A stretch of 37,147 nt of DNA, taken from HyVt-560 sp964577195. GTDB lineage: Bacteria; Pseudomonadota; Gammaproteobacteria; UWMA-0217. Under the pieces are notes generated by a model, which was not told where the DNA came from, searched no databases, and saw nothing but the letters and a program-made list of their open reading frames with translations. Location of the stretch: assembly GCA_964577195.1 (NCBI GenBank), contig CAZNYF010000006.1:1-37147 (forward strand). The letters are read 5' to 3'. Position 1 is the stretch's first letter, and every line of letters begins with the position of its first letter. Shown piece after piece: positions 24,181 through 33,480 of this stretch. The position numbers and the translations under genes were made by a program.

Positions 24181-27100
24181 GACTGAATTTCCTCATGTAA
24201 ATTTTGCAGTCGATAGACTTGGATCTCTTCTTCATAGCCTAACGCCTCACAGGTTGCCAGCGCAGCGGCCATAGTAGTCACGTAAGCAACCCGATTATTG
24301 AGTGCTTCGCGACGTATCGTAAATGAGTCGGCTAGCGACTGCTTACCTTCCGTTGTATTCACAATTAAATCAATATCGCCGTTGATAATTTGGTCAACGA
24401 TATGCGGTCGCCCCTGGGTTACTTTATTAACGATTTCACATTCTATACCAGCATCAGTCAACGCACCCGCAGTCCCTTGAGTCGCTTTAATCTTAAAGCC
24501 GATTTTCGCCAGACTTTTTGCCACTTCAATGGCATTGGGACGATCCACTTCACGCACACTGATAAACGCATTTCCACTGCTATGCAAATTATTTCCGGCT
24601 GCTAGCTGCGATTTAAAATAAGCTTCAGCAAAGCTTCTGCCGACACCCATAACTTCACCGGTAGATTTCATTTCCGGGCCTAGCACAGGATCAACTCCCT
24701 GGAATTTATTGAATGGGAAAACCGCTTCCTTGACTGAATAATATTTAGGTACTATGGGCTCTAAAAACCCCTGGGAAGCCAACGATTGCCCCACCATGCA
24801 GCGAGCAGCAATCTTAGCCACAGGCTGGCCAATTGCCTTGGACACAAAAGGCACGGTGCGCGAGGCACGTGGATTAACTTCCAGAATAAAAATCTTCTCG
24901 CCCTGAATCGCAAACTGCGTATTCATTAAACCAATCACATTTAATCCCTTGGCGAGCCTTTTAACCTGCTCACGTAAACGCGCCTGAATTTCTTCACTGA
25001 GGCTGTATGGCGGCAATGAACAGGCTGAATCCCCGGAATGAACGCCCGCTTCCTCGATGTGCTGCATAATGCCAGCGACAAACACCGACTCGCCATCGCA
25101 AGCCGCATCAACGTCTACTTCGATTGCATCATTAAGGAATCGATCCAGCAATACCGGCGCATCGTTTGAGACACTAACAGCATCGCGCATATAACGCTTT
25201 AGATCCGCAGCATCATGGACAATTTCCATGGCTCTACCGCCGAGTACATAAGATGGGCGAACCACCAACGGATAGCCTACTTGTGCGGCTTGATCTACCG
25301 CTTCTTCCGCATTACTTGCCAAACGGTTCGGCGGCTGCAACAGGCCAAGATCCTGAATGAGTTTCTGAAACCGTTCGCGATCTTCAGCAAGATCAATCGA
25401 ATCTGGCGTGGTACCTAAAATCGGCACACCCGCAGCTTCTAAATCCCGAGCCAGTTTGAGCGGAGTCTGTCCGCCGTATTGAACGATGACACCCTTAGGC
25501 TTTTCGATAGCAACAATTTCGAGCACATCTTCCAACGTTAAAGGCTCAAAATAAAGTCGATCAGACGTGTCGTAATCGGTTGAAACGGTCTCCGGATTAC
25601 AATTTACCATGATGGTTTCGTAGCCATCTTCACGCATCGCCAGCGCCGCATGAACACAGCAATAGTCGAACTCTATGCCCTGACCAATACGATTAGGACC
25701 TCCACCCAACACCATTATCTTTTCTTTGCTGCTGGGGTTCGACTCACATTCTTCTTCATAGGTAGAATAGAGATAGGCGGTGCTGGTTGAAAATTCAGCC
25801 GCACAGGTATCGACACGCTTATAGACAGGTCGGACACCCTGCTCCGAACGCAATTTGCGAACAGCAAATTCGTTATCACTCAATAGTGTCGCCAAGCGTC
25901 TATCCGAGAAACCCTGGCGTTTTAAACGACGCATCTGCAGCGCATCAATATCAGCCAAAGACTGATCATTTAACCGTGCCTCAGACTGAAGAATTTGCTC
26001 GATATGCGCGAGAAACCAGCGATCAATGCTGGTCAGAGAGAAAATCTCTTCGATATCCATGCCGGCACGGAATGCATCACCGACGTACCAAAGCCGCATT
26101 GGCCCAGCTTTGGTCAATTCGTCATGCAGGGTTGCCTGATAATCATCCTCTAGATCAAGCTGTGGATCAAAACCGTCAGAGTCAATTTCCAGACCACGCA
26201 TGGCTTTTTGTAAGGACTCTTGCAATGTCCGACCAATCGCCATGACTTCACCAACAGATTTCATCTGCGTGGTAAGACGCGAATCGGCCTGTGGAAATTT
26301 TTCAAACGTAAAACGTGGAATTTTGGTGACAACATAATCAATCGAAGGCTCGAATGATGCGGGTGTCGCACCGCCAGTGATGTCATTGGATAATTCATCG
26401 AGGGTAAAACCAACCGCCAGTTTTGCAGCTATCTTGGCAATCGGAAACCCTGTCGCTTTGGAAGCCAGTGCAGAGGATCTGGAGACACGCGGATTCATCT
26501 CGATGATCACGAGTCGACCATCTTCCGGGTTTAGCGAAAACTGGACATTAGAACCACCGGTATCAACACCGATTTTACGTAGTACTGCAAGCGAGGCATT
26601 ACGGAGAATCTGGTATTCCTTATCGGTCAGCGTTTGCGCCGGTGCGATGGTGATGGAATCTCCGGTGTGAATACCCATTGGATCGAGGTTTTCGATAGAG
26701 CAGACGATAATACAATTATCTTTACAGTCGCGAACAACCTCCATTTCGTATTCTTTCCAGCCGAGTAGCGACTCTTCCAGCAATACTTCGGTGGTAGGAG
26801 ACAAATCCAGCCCACGGCTGACGATCTCGATAAATTCATCGCGGTTATAGGCAATACCGCCACCGGTTCCACCCATTGTAAAGGAGGGGCGGATCACTGT
26901 TGGATAGCCGAGTTGTTCCTGGTTTTCCAGCGCTTCTTCCAATGTATGAGCAATTGCTGCGCGGGCAGATGCGAGTCCTATCTCGGTCATCGCTTCGCGA
27001 AAACGGGAGCGATCTTCAGCCATATCTATGGCATCCGCAGTCGCGCCGATCATTTCCACACCGTGACGTTCCAGTGCTCCGTTTTCGGCTAATGCCAGTG

Positions 27101-27395
27101 CACAGTTCAATCCAGTTTGACCGCCCATTGTTGGCAACAACGCATCGGGTTTTTCGAGCGCAATAATTTTTTCGACGACCTCTGCGGTGATCGGCTCGAT
27201 ATAAACGGCATCCGCTGTCTCCGGATCGGTCATAATGGTCGCTGGATTGGAGTTCACCAAAATGACGCGATAGCCTTCTTCTCGCAGTGCTTTACAAGCT
27301 TGCGCGCCAGAGTAATCAAATTCACACGCCTGGCCGATGACGATTGGCCCAGCGCCAATGATCAGGATGCTTTTAATATCGGTTCTTTTAGACAT
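24177..27395 (-). CDS. carB: Carbamoyl-phosphate synthase large subunit
   Basis: Makes carbamoyl phosphate from bicarbonate, ammonia and two ATP for pyrimidine and arginine synthesis. It has 1072 residues, the normal full length. The two homologous halves each begin with a Rossmann-type loop (ILIIGAGPIVIGQACEFDYS and IMVLGGGPNRIGQGIEFDYC) and carry ATP-grasp motifs (RPSFTMGGTGGGIAY and RPSYVLGGRAMEIV; EMNPRVSRSSAL and EVNPRASRTVPF). The last ~135 residues form the MGS-like allosteric domain. It starts 3 bp after carA and overlaps greA by 4 bp. Confidence 0.98.
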   Translation of the reverse strand: MSKRTDIKSILIIGAGPIVIGQACEFDYSGAQACKALREEGYRVILVNSNPATIMTDPETADAVYIEPITAEVVEKIIALEKPDALLPTMGGQTGLNCALALAENGALERHGVEMIGATADAIDMAEDRSRFREAMTEIGLASARAAIAHTLEEALENQEQLGYPTVIRPSFTMGGTGGGIAYNRDEFIEIVSRGLDLSPTTEVLLEESLLGWKEYEMEVVRDCKDNCIIVCSIENLDPMGIHTGDSITIAPAQTLTDKEYQILRNASLAVLRKIGVDTGGSNVQFSLNPEDGRLVIIEMNPRVSRSSALASKATGFPIAKIAAKLAVGFTLDELSNDITGGATPASFEPSIDYVVTKIPRFTFEKFPQADSRLTTQMKSVGEVMAIGRTLQESLQKAMRGLEIDSDGFDPQLDLEDDYQATLHDELTKAGPMRLWYVGDAFRAGMDIEEIFSLTSIDRWFLAHIEQILQSEARLNDQSLADIDALQMRRLKRQGFSDRRLATLLSDNEFAVRKLRSEQGVRPVYKRVDTCAAEFSTSTAYLYSTYEEECESNPSSKEKIMVLGGGPNRIGQGIEFDYCCVHAALAMREDGYETIMVNCNPETVSTDYDTSDRLYFEPLTLEDVLEIVAIEKPKGVIVQYGGQTPLKLARDLEAAGVPILGTTPDSIDLAEDRERFQKLIQDLGLLQPPNRLASNAEEAVDQAAQVGYPLVVRPSYVLGGRAMEIVHDAADLKRYMRDAVSVSNDAPVLLDRFLNDAIEVDVDAACDGESVFVAGIMQHIEEAGVHSGDSACSLPPYSLSEEIQARLREQVKRLAKGLNVIGLMNTQFAIQGEKIFILEVNPRASRTVPFVSKAIGQPVAKIAARCMVGQSLASQGFLEPIVPKYYSVKEAVFPFNKFQGVDPVLGPEMKSTGEVMGVGRSFAEAYFKSQLAAGNNLHSSGNAFISVREVDRPNAIEVAKSLAKIGFKIKATQGTAGALTDAGIECEIVNKVTQGRPHIVDQIINGDIDLIVNTTEGKQSLADSFTIRREALNNRVAYVTTMAAALATCEALGYEEEIQVYRLQNLHEEIQS

Positions 27396-27398
27396 AAG

Positions 27399-28535
27399 TC
27401 AGACTACTCGGGCTTTGATCAGGTCGATAAAATTATCGAACAATGGCGCAACATCGTGTGGACCTGGGCTGGCTTCAGGATGTCCCTGAAAACCAAAAGC
27501 GGGCTGATCAGTTCGCACTATTCCTTGCAAGGATTGATCAAATAATGAGCGATGTGTTGCCTGTAGATTATTCGGCAAGCTATCTTCCGAGACGGCAAAA
27601 CCATGATTCTGGCTACTGATCATCACTTGCTTGCTCTGAAGCGATTGAACCGGATGATTAGCGCCATGATGACCGAATTTCATTTTTTCTGTTTTTGCGC
27701 CACTGGCAAGTGCCAGCAGCTGATGACCAAGACAAATTCCAAAGGTAGGGACGCCTTGCTCGACGATTTCCTTGATTGCGTTAATCGCATAATCGCAGGG
27801 TTCAGGATCACCGGGGCCATTGGAGAGAAATACGCCATCGGGTTTTAAATCGAGAATGTCTTTGGCGCTGGTTTGTGCTGGCACCACGGTCAGACGGCAA
27901 CCGCGATCGGCCAGCATTCTTAGAATATTCCGTTTCACTCCAAAGTCTAATGCAACCACATGAAAGGGTAGTTGATCGGCGCTATAGGTCGCATGGCCTT
28001 TACCCAATGTCCAGCTGCCATCTGTCCAGCTATATATTTCTGTAGTGGTAACCGTTTTCGCAAGATCCATACCCTTGATACCAGCAAAACCGCGCGCTTG
28101 TTCCAGTGCTTTAGCCTCATCAATGTCATCACCAGCAACAATGCAGCCCTTTTGTGCGCCCTTCTCTCTAAGGATGCGAGTCAGCCTACGAGTATCAATA
28201 TCGGAAATCGCCACGATCTTATGGCGAGTCAGATAATCGGATAGTGATTCTTCACTGCGCCAGTTGCTCATCAAAGGTGGTAAATCCCGAATCACCAATC
28301 CCTCGGCATGCACCGCTGAGGATTCTTCATCTTCAGTATTGACGCCTACATTACCAATATGCGGGAGCGTCAACGTTACTATTTGCTTGGCATAAGAAGG
28401 GTCTGTGAGAATTTCCTGATAGCCACTCATCGCGGTATTGAATACCACTTCACCAACGGTAGCTCCCGTCGCGCCAATAGCGATGCCATGAAACAGACTA
28501 CCGTCTTCAAGTGCAAGTAACGCTGGCGTATTCAA
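27399..28535 (-). CDS. carA: Carbamoyl-phosphate synthase small subunit
   Basis: The glutaminase subunit that feeds ammonia to CarB. It has 378 residues. The N-terminal CPSase domain includes EVVFNTAMSGYQEILTDPSY. The class-I amidotransferase domain has FLSNGPGDPEPC, the nucleophile elbow FGICLGHQLLALA and the His/Glu pair in FQGHPEASPGPHD, so the triad is complete. It is the first gene of carA-carB-greA. The dapB gene that commonly precedes carA in gammaproteobacteria is absent; instead there is a repeat-bearing spacer and an M23 peptidase gene. Confidence 0.97.
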   Translation of the reverse strand: MNTPALLALEDGSLFHGIAIGATGATVGEVVFNTAMSGYQEILTDPSYAKQIVTLTLPHIGNVGVNTEDEESSAVHAEGLVIRDLPPLMSNWRSEESLSDYLTRHKIVAISDIDTRRLTRILREKGAQKGCIVAGDDIDEAKALEQARGFAGIKGMDLAKTVTTTEIYSWTDGSWTLGKGHATYSADQLPFHVVALDFGVKRNILRMLADRGCRLTVVPAQTSAKDILDLKPDGVFLSNGPGDPEPCDYAINAIKEIVEQGVPTFGICLGHQLLALASGAKTEKMKFGHHGANHPVQSLQSKQVMISSQNHGFAVSEDSLPNNLQATHRSLFDQSLQGIVRTDQPAFGFQGHPEASPGPHDVAPLFDNFIDLIKARVV

Positions 28536-28559
28536 TACTATCTCCGAATTGCGGGTGCG

Positions 28560-28586
28560 AAAAAGCAGGGCATTTCTCTGTCCCGC
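28560..28586 (-). promoter_or_regulatory. Terminator-like hairpin in the carA leader
   Basis: On the minus strand GCGGG (28586-28582) pairs with CCTGC (28569-28565, one G-U pair) and is followed directly by five T (28564-28560), 25 bp before the carA ATG. This could be an attenuator controlling car transcription or the terminator of an upstream transcript. The stem is short and contains mismatches towards the loop. Confidence 0.4.
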
Positions 28587-28603
28587 TATAGAAATTAAAG
28601 GTC

Positions 28604-28663
28604 AGGAACGAGTAAACAACAACTTAAACAACCTGACTTGCCTTATTATTCACTCGTCCCTTA
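28604..28663. repeat. Palindromic GGGACGAGT repeat, copy A (internally deleted, 60 bp)
   Basis: Begins AGGAACGAGTAAACAACAAC and ends TTATTATTCACTCGTCCCTTA read across 28643-28663. The left ~40 bp matches the left arm of copy B (30618-30777) with only a few differences, and the right ~20 bp matches the right arm of copy B, but the ~100-bp middle is missing. It sits between the M23 peptidase stop and carA. Confidence 0.75.
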
Positions 28664-28774
28664 GCTATGTCACGAAGACACATCATGCGTAACCATTCCG
28701 TGCGCGATTCTACAAAACTGCGGTGACGCGGTCTATGATAATCAAGCAGGTTGGGAAGGAAAAATCTAAATATT

Positions 28775-30577
28775 TTAATTCGACTGGATCAAAGCAGTGG
28801 ATTGACCGGCATTTGGCAGCACTGCAATCCACACGGCAGTCCAGGGAGCAAGTAAAGATAGCGCGTCTAATGACTGATACTCATTACCATCGTAGTAAAA
28901 CGCCAACGGATAGATAAGCCCTTGATCGCTCGCTTCTGCTAGCGAACAACTGACTGGCTTCAGACAGGTATTGGTGTTGAAAACATTGAAAATATCGCCC
29001 AATTTCCCGTAGTTCGCACCCGAATAGCCGAGCATATGCCAGGAGATGCCTTGCTCGATATTGAATGGCACTTCGATGCCGGTGAATTTTTGCGGAATAT
29101 GATCCGTCATATTCAAACTCACAGTTTCACCTGTCCGTTGAATCATCCAGTAACCAGCACCCTGCTTAAGCTGATCCAAAATACCCAACTGACGGTATGA
29201 ACGATCGTTAGCGTCATAGGAAAATACGACCCACTCCGAGCCGTAGGTTCGTGGCGATAGATCATCGCCAAATAGATCCAGAACGGTATTTACCGCACCA
29301 GCATCGGCGGGCAACGCTATCTGCCGCCATTGGTTGGATGGAAGATTAAACTCAGGAATTGTCTGACCACAAAATTTCTCCAGATCAAATAGCGCGTCTC
29401 CAGCGGCGTCCACACTGTTTTCACAATCAGGAATGACGTTAAATCTCTTTACGTAATCTGTAGACAAGTAATTGACCGAAAATTCCCAGATACCGTAGCC
29501 ACCCTGCGTGGCTAGTTCGGTAAAATCCCAGAACCAGTAAGAGGCGTTATATAATGGTTGGGAACCACTGTGCTGCCAATTTTCAATCACTGAGCCATCG
29601 GGTGATCGAATCACATAATCCGCTTCATCTGTATTTCTTTGACCTGCAAAATAGGCCGTAAAATAAGCTCTCTGGTCAGCTACCAGTGTATCTTTTTCAT
29701 TGGGCGTTGCCGGAGCTGGACAGCGCCCCTGGTTTGGTGCTTTCGCGCCGATGGTCAACCGGTTAACCGTAGATTCAAAATAACCTGGCTGCTTTATCCA
29801 CCAGGAGTCCGTATTAAGGCTATTGCATTCTCCTCTAAAAGGATCGATCAAACTTCCCTGAGCATCGTAAATTTCCAAATGTAAATGCGGAATAGAAGAA
29901 TTTCCGGAGCTTCCCACTATGCCAAGAAATTCTCCTGCAGCCACAGAATCACCGACCTCTTTCTTGGTTAAGGAGTTTTTCTTAAAGTGGCTATACCAGG
30001 CGATACTGGAATCGGCGTGTTCGATATACACGGCATTCCATTCCTTGCCCGTAAAACCACAGCTATCGTCATCATTTCCATCAGTTTTTAAAACAATCTT
30101 CCCTGCTGCCGCTGCAATCACTTCAACTTCGTTATCTGCCATTTTATTCCAGGGAAATGGCCAAAGGAATAAATCGGTTCCCCGATGATTATATCCGTCA
30201 ACATCGTAAGTACGATTGCCACATTGGTAATCCAGTAAAGCACCCGGATTAGCGGCATCATGATCAACGAAATTTGAATATCCGTAATAACTAAAATCTT
30301 TCGACCAAGGTACCGCTTGAAGCGGCCATTCAAATTTGACAGATGAAGAGGGCAATTGCGAAGGATTGTTTTCAGCTGCGGCGGGGCTACTGATAGAGGG
30401 CACTGATGATTGGTTTAATTGCTGAATAATTTCGCGATACTGTCCGCGGTCAGGAGCATCGTTGTTTGAAAAAAGATATTCACCGCCACTAGCAGCCGGT
30501 TCTGCAAGACAAGAAGACATTGAAACGATAAAGATAATTATCGAGTGTGCTCCTATTGCCAAAACCCTGACAAACAT
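28775..30577 (-). CDS. Secreted M23-family peptidase with C-terminal beta-rich domain
   Basis: A lysostaphin-type (M23/LytM) zinc endopeptidase, probably acting on peptidoglycan. I take the ATG at 30577 because it follows a near-perfect GAGGGAG ribosome site by 5 nt; the frame is open to 30595. A signal peptide follows (VLAIGAHSIIIFIVSMSSCLA). Zinc ligands are in GYNHRGTDLFLW (HxxxD) and HLHLEIYD (HxH), with GEFLGIVGSSGNSS between them. From about residue 420 to the end there is a second, all-beta-looking domain (WRQIALPADAGAVNTVLDLF, WVVFSYDANDRSYRQLG, GAGYWMIQRTGE) that I have no name for. The gene is bracketed by palindromic repeat copies A and B and lies downstream of the EPS genes on the same strand. 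Confidence 0.85.
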   Translation of the reverse strand: MFVRVLAIGAHSIIIFIVSMSSCLAEPAASGGEYLFSNNDAPDRGQYREIIQQLNQSSVPSISSPAAAENNPSQLPSSSVKFEWPLQAVPWSKDFSYYGYSNFVDHDAANPGALLDYQCGNRTYDVDGYNHRGTDLFLWPFPWNKMADNEVEVIAAAAGKIVLKTDGNDDDSCGFTGKEWNAVYIEHADSSIAWYSHFKKNSLTKKEVGDSVAAGEFLGIVGSSGNSSIPHLHLEIYDAQGSLIDPFRGECNSLNTDSWWIKQPGYFESTVNRLTIGAKAPNQGRCPAPATPNEKDTLVADQRAYFTAYFAGQRNTDEADYVIRSPDGSVIENWQHSGSQPLYNASYWFWDFTELATQGGYGIWEFSVNYLSTDYVKRFNVIPDCENSVDAAGDALFDLEKFCGQTIPEFNLPSNQWRQIALPADAGAVNTVLDLFGDDLSPRTYGSEWVVFSYDANDRSYRQLGILDQLKQGAGYWMIQRTGETVSLNMTDHIPQKFTGIEVPFNIEQGISWHMLGYSGANYGKLGDIFNVFNTNTCLKPVSCSLAEASDQGLIYPLAFYYDGNEYQSLDALSLLAPWTAVWIAVLPNAGQSTALIQSN

Positions 30578-30617
30578 ATTTACTCCCTCTTTCACATAAG
30601 CATATCAAACCAGAGTA

Positions 30618-30777
30618 AGGGACGAGTAAACAATAACTTAAACAACCTGACTTGCCTGATTGCCCCAGCTTGAATGCTCTCAATCGTTGCGTAGAATAAC
30701 TATGCGCCTCTTGAGAGAATCCAATCTGAAACAATCATTCTTCGTCATGTTGCTCAAGTTATTATTCACTCGTCCCT
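30618..30777. repeat. Palindromic GGGACGAGT repeat, copy B (full length, 160 bp)
   Basis: Starts AGGGACGAGTAAACAATAAC and ends with its near-complement ...GTTATTATTCACTCGTCCCT; the two arms match over about 35 bp, and most differences are transitions. Nested inside are CTCTCAA/TTGAGAG and GCGTAG/CTATGC arms around AATAA. The whole unit could fold into one long hairpin. It lies between the ATPase-FHA gene and the M23 gene. An 81-codon frame through it is not credible as a gene. Confidence 0.75.
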
Positions 30778-30803
30778 AAGGAGTAATAGCTGCTCAGTCC
30801 GAG

Positions 30804-32096
30804 CTACGTCAGCTTGTCGAGCAGTGACTGCTTGGGTACATGTCCAGTATTAAACTTCAGTATCTGATCTTCGCTGTGTACTGGATCAACCTCTTTGTAT
30901 CTTAAAGAATAGTTTCCAATTTCAATGGAGTCTCCGTCTTTAAGTTCCCAGCGTTCAATTTGATTGCCGTTGACCAGCGTACCATTGGTACTGTTCATGT
31001 CTAACACTGTATAGCCATTCGGCCCAGATACCAACTTGAAATGCTTACCGCTGACAGCCGTTTGATCTATTTTAATATCGCACAAATGACTACGGCCAAC
31101 TAGAATTTCGTCCTTATATAAATCAATTTCAGAAAAACTAACGCCACCTTTTAAAACATGTAATTTAAATTTAGCCGCTTTGTTTTTAACTTGTCGGTAA
31201 CTGGTTCGCTCGTGATAAGGAAGCCATTGTAATTCTTCAATTGCCGCGTCAATATCTTTAAACCCAACCCGTTTTTGATCTCTGGCGAACGCAGTCAATA
31301 AGGCTGTATCGCAGAGTGTATTAATTAAACGAGGGATCCCACCCGTATATTCCAGTATCTTACTCATGAGTTCGTCTGGAAATAGCGCAGTCGGTAAGTT
31401 TATCGGTGCCTCAGGAGGCTGAAATTCAACCAGCTTGCGCGTCGCCGGGAGGGGATAGAAACGTTTTTCGGAAGAAACCGCAAGACGATGGCGGATGTAT
31501 GAACGAACTTCGTCAAATCCCAAGCCTTCCAGATGAAAGCGAAGCCGGATGCGTTGAAATAGCTGCTCCATCTGGGGCGAAAAAAGGGTATCTCTCAGCT
31601 CAGGCTGGCCAACCAGAAATATATTCAGTAGCTTTTCCCGGTTAGAATCGAAACCAGAAAGCAAACGAATTTCTTCAAGAACACGGGGCTTCAAATTTTG
31701 AGCTTCATCTATAATGACAACGACAGTTTCGCCTTCTTCATATTTTTGCTGCAGGTAGTCGTTGAGCATACTGAGCAATTTAACTTTTGACTCAGTTTCA
31801 AAAGGATTGACACCAAACTGATCTAGTAAGGCTTGAATAAACTCAATTTCGTTTAACTGTGTTTGATGAATTTTTGCAACGGTAATTTTAGGGCCGGCAT
31901 CTTCCAACATTTTTTGAATCAGCGTGGTTTTCCCGGTTCCAATATCTCCCGTGATTACGACAAAACTATCCCGACTCCATAGTACATAGTCCATGTATTC
32001 TTTGGCTGTCGAGTGACTCAGACTCCCATAGTAAAACTTCGCGTCGGGTGACAAACGAAAGGGATCATCTTCTAAATTAAAATGCTCAAGATACAT
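30804..32096 (-). CDS. ExeA-like AAA ATPase with C-terminal FHA domain (XrtA-locus type)
   Basis: A 430-residue cytosolic ATPase. The N-terminus MYLEHFNLEDDPFRLSPD is the standard start of ExeA/GspA-like and PEP-CTERM-locus ATPases. Walker A is ITGDIGTGKTTLIQ, Walker B VVVIIDEAQNL, sensor-type segments NIFLVGQPELR and YTGGIPRLINTLCD. From about residue 320 an FHA domain follows, with ILVGRSHLCDIKID, SGKHFKLV and DMNSTNGTLVNG; the Arg, Ser/His and Asn-Gly residues for phosphothreonine binding are present. An FHA domain on this ATPase is unusual as far as I know, and suggests control by Ser/Thr phosphorylation. It starts 2 bp after the beta-barrel gene in the EPS operon. Confidence 0.88.
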   Translation of the reverse strand: MYLEHFNLEDDPFRLSPDAKFYYGSLSHSTAKEYMDYVLWSRDSFVVITGDIGTGKTTLIQKMLEDAGPKITVAKIHQTQLNEIEFIQALLDQFGVNPFETESKVKLLSMLNDYLQQKYEEGETVVVIIDEAQNLKPRVLEEIRLLSGFDSNREKLLNIFLVGQPELRDTLFSPQMEQLFQRIRLRFHLEGLGFDEVRSYIRHRLAVSSEKRFYPLPATRKLVEFQPPEAPINLPTALFPDELMSKILEYTGGIPRLINTLCDTALLTAFARDQKRVGFKDIDAAIEELQWLPYHERTSYRQVKNKAAKFKLHVLKGGVSFSEIDLYKDEILVGRSHLCDIKIDQTAVSGKHFKLVSGPNGYTVLDMNSTNGTLVNGNQIERWELKDGDSIEIGNYSLRYKEVDPVHSEDQILKFNTGHVPKQSLLDKLT

Positions 32097-32098
32097 AT

Positions 32099-33475
32099 TT
32101 ATCGCTCTGTTTCGGACGCTGTAGATTCTGCCTGATATTGGAGACTAACAAATACTATCTCATCTTCAAAATTACGCTCCACAGTATTGCTCTTTTCTTC
32201 TTCAAATTTTGCACCGATTGTTACAAACCAGTCTCGTTGAAGCTCCCAATTCAAACCCAATGCCGGTGTCGTTGCTTCAATATGCGTATCACTATTTTTA
32301 AAATCAGTCTCTAACTGAAAATAGGTTACCCAAGCGTTTAAATTTGGCGTAAATGAAAAGTTAAAGTTGACTCCAAGACCAAGCTCTTCCTGTGAGTCCT
32401 GTGTGCTAACGGGCCTATCTAGGTCTTGAGAAAACCCGAATATGTTGAAGCCGTAAATATCTCCGCGATGATCAAAACTGGCTTCCACTCGTTTTGTATC
32501 TGTCGCGCCAGTGCCCGCTCTTTCGTTTGAATCTACAGTACCTAAACCTTCAGTCTGAAAAAGCCGAGTAAAGTCAGGATCAGAAACATCCAGCGCTGGA
32601 TCAGAAAATTTCGAGGCCGCTGACAACGTTAATGTATTCGCGCCATCTTCTTTACCAATGTGGAGTGAACCCTCAATGAGCGGCTGGTTTTCTTTAAACC
32701 CGCTTTCAAAATCCAGTACGTTGTAACCGCCAGTAAGACTGAAAGAACCCCACGGTGTATCCCGATCTAATCTCACCAAAAACGCATAGAGGTCGTAGTC
32801 TGTTTGAAACTCTTCATCAAACCGCACAAATGAAGCAATCGAATTCAAACTAACATCCGTCACGGGAGATACTGCTCTGGTCAGTGCGGCAGAGCCCAGT
32901 AGCCGTATATTATCCGCGAGTTGATCTGAATAGTTTGCGGTACCTAACCGGCCTTTAAGCACCACCTCATTTGCACCTCTGGTGAAAAAAAGGTCTGGCC
33001 CGGTGGTAAAAACATTAAATGTCTGTAGGTTGTCAGGCGTACCCGGGTCCTCTAAAACAATTCTTCTAGTGTTGGCTGCATCCTCAGTTGCCCAGATAAA
33101 ACGTCCCGGTACTATTTCATAGTCAATAAAACCATCAATGGTAAGGAAATTTTGAGCACTAAATGTTCCATCTACATATTCTTGATGATCAAGTTGCAGA
33201 GAAATTTCAGCATTTATTTTATCTATGGATTCTGTAAACAGAAAACCTATATAAGGTTCAATCACCGTATCCGCAGTAACAGGCCGGATCAAGCCAGAGT
33301 CATTACCTCGGGTGACATTGCTACGAGACTCTATTTGAAAGCCAAACTTGGGAACAAACTCACCCGCCTGAGCAACAGTGAGCCAATTGATTAACAAAGA
33401 GAATAAAAGCAGAGACAGAGATGTACGCAATTTCATTAAACTACAACCATTATTTAATATCGTCGTTTTGTTCAT
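32099..33475 (-). CDS. Outer-membrane beta-barrel protein of the EPS locus
   Basis: A 458-residue exported protein. A signal peptide (LSLLLFSLLINWLTVAQA-GEF) is followed by many alternating amphipathic strands of 10-15 residues with aromatic belts (FGFQIESRSNVTRG, AEISLQLDHQEYVDG, DWFVTIGAKFEEE). It has a weakly hydrophilic tail. Position and size agree with the uncharacterised beta-barrel proteins found between the kinase and ATPase genes of XrtA/PEP-CTERM EPS loci. A second start at ATG 33436 would give a shorter n-region and is equally plausible. It may serve as an EPS export pore or surface anchor. Confidence 0.75.
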   Translation of the reverse strand: MNKTTILNNGCSLMKLRTSLSLLLFSLLINWLTVAQAGEFVPKFGFQIESRSNVTRGNDSGLIRPVTADTVIEPYIGFLFTESIDKINAEISLQLDHQEYVDGTFSAQNFLTIDGFIDYEIVPGRFIWATEDAANTRRIVLEDPGTPDNLQTFNVFTTGPDLFFTRGANEVVLKGRLGTANYSDQLADNIRLLGSAALTRAVSPVTDVSLNSIASFVRFDEEFQTDYDLYAFLVRLDRDTPWGSFSLTGGYNVLDFESGFKENQPLIEGSLHIGKEDGANTLTLSAASKFSDPALDVSDPDFTRLFQTEGLGTVDSNERAGTGATDTKRVEASFDHRGDIYGFNIFGFSQDLDRPVSTQDSQEELGLGVNFNFSFTPNLNAWVTYFQLETDFKNSDTHIEATTPALGLNWELQRDWFVTIGAKFEEEKSNTVERNFEDEIVFVSLQYQAESTASETER

Positions 33476-33480
33476 TGTTT

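Noticed and set aside
28604..28663. Integron attC site or cassette boundary for the M23 gene
   Set aside because: The unit is palindromic, but the conserved RYYYAAC/GTTRRRY core pair of attC is not found at its ends and no integrase is nearby.
30489..30734. 81-codon frame across palindromic repeat copy B
   Set aside because: It overlaps the M23 gene start in another frame and is made mostly of repeat sequence.
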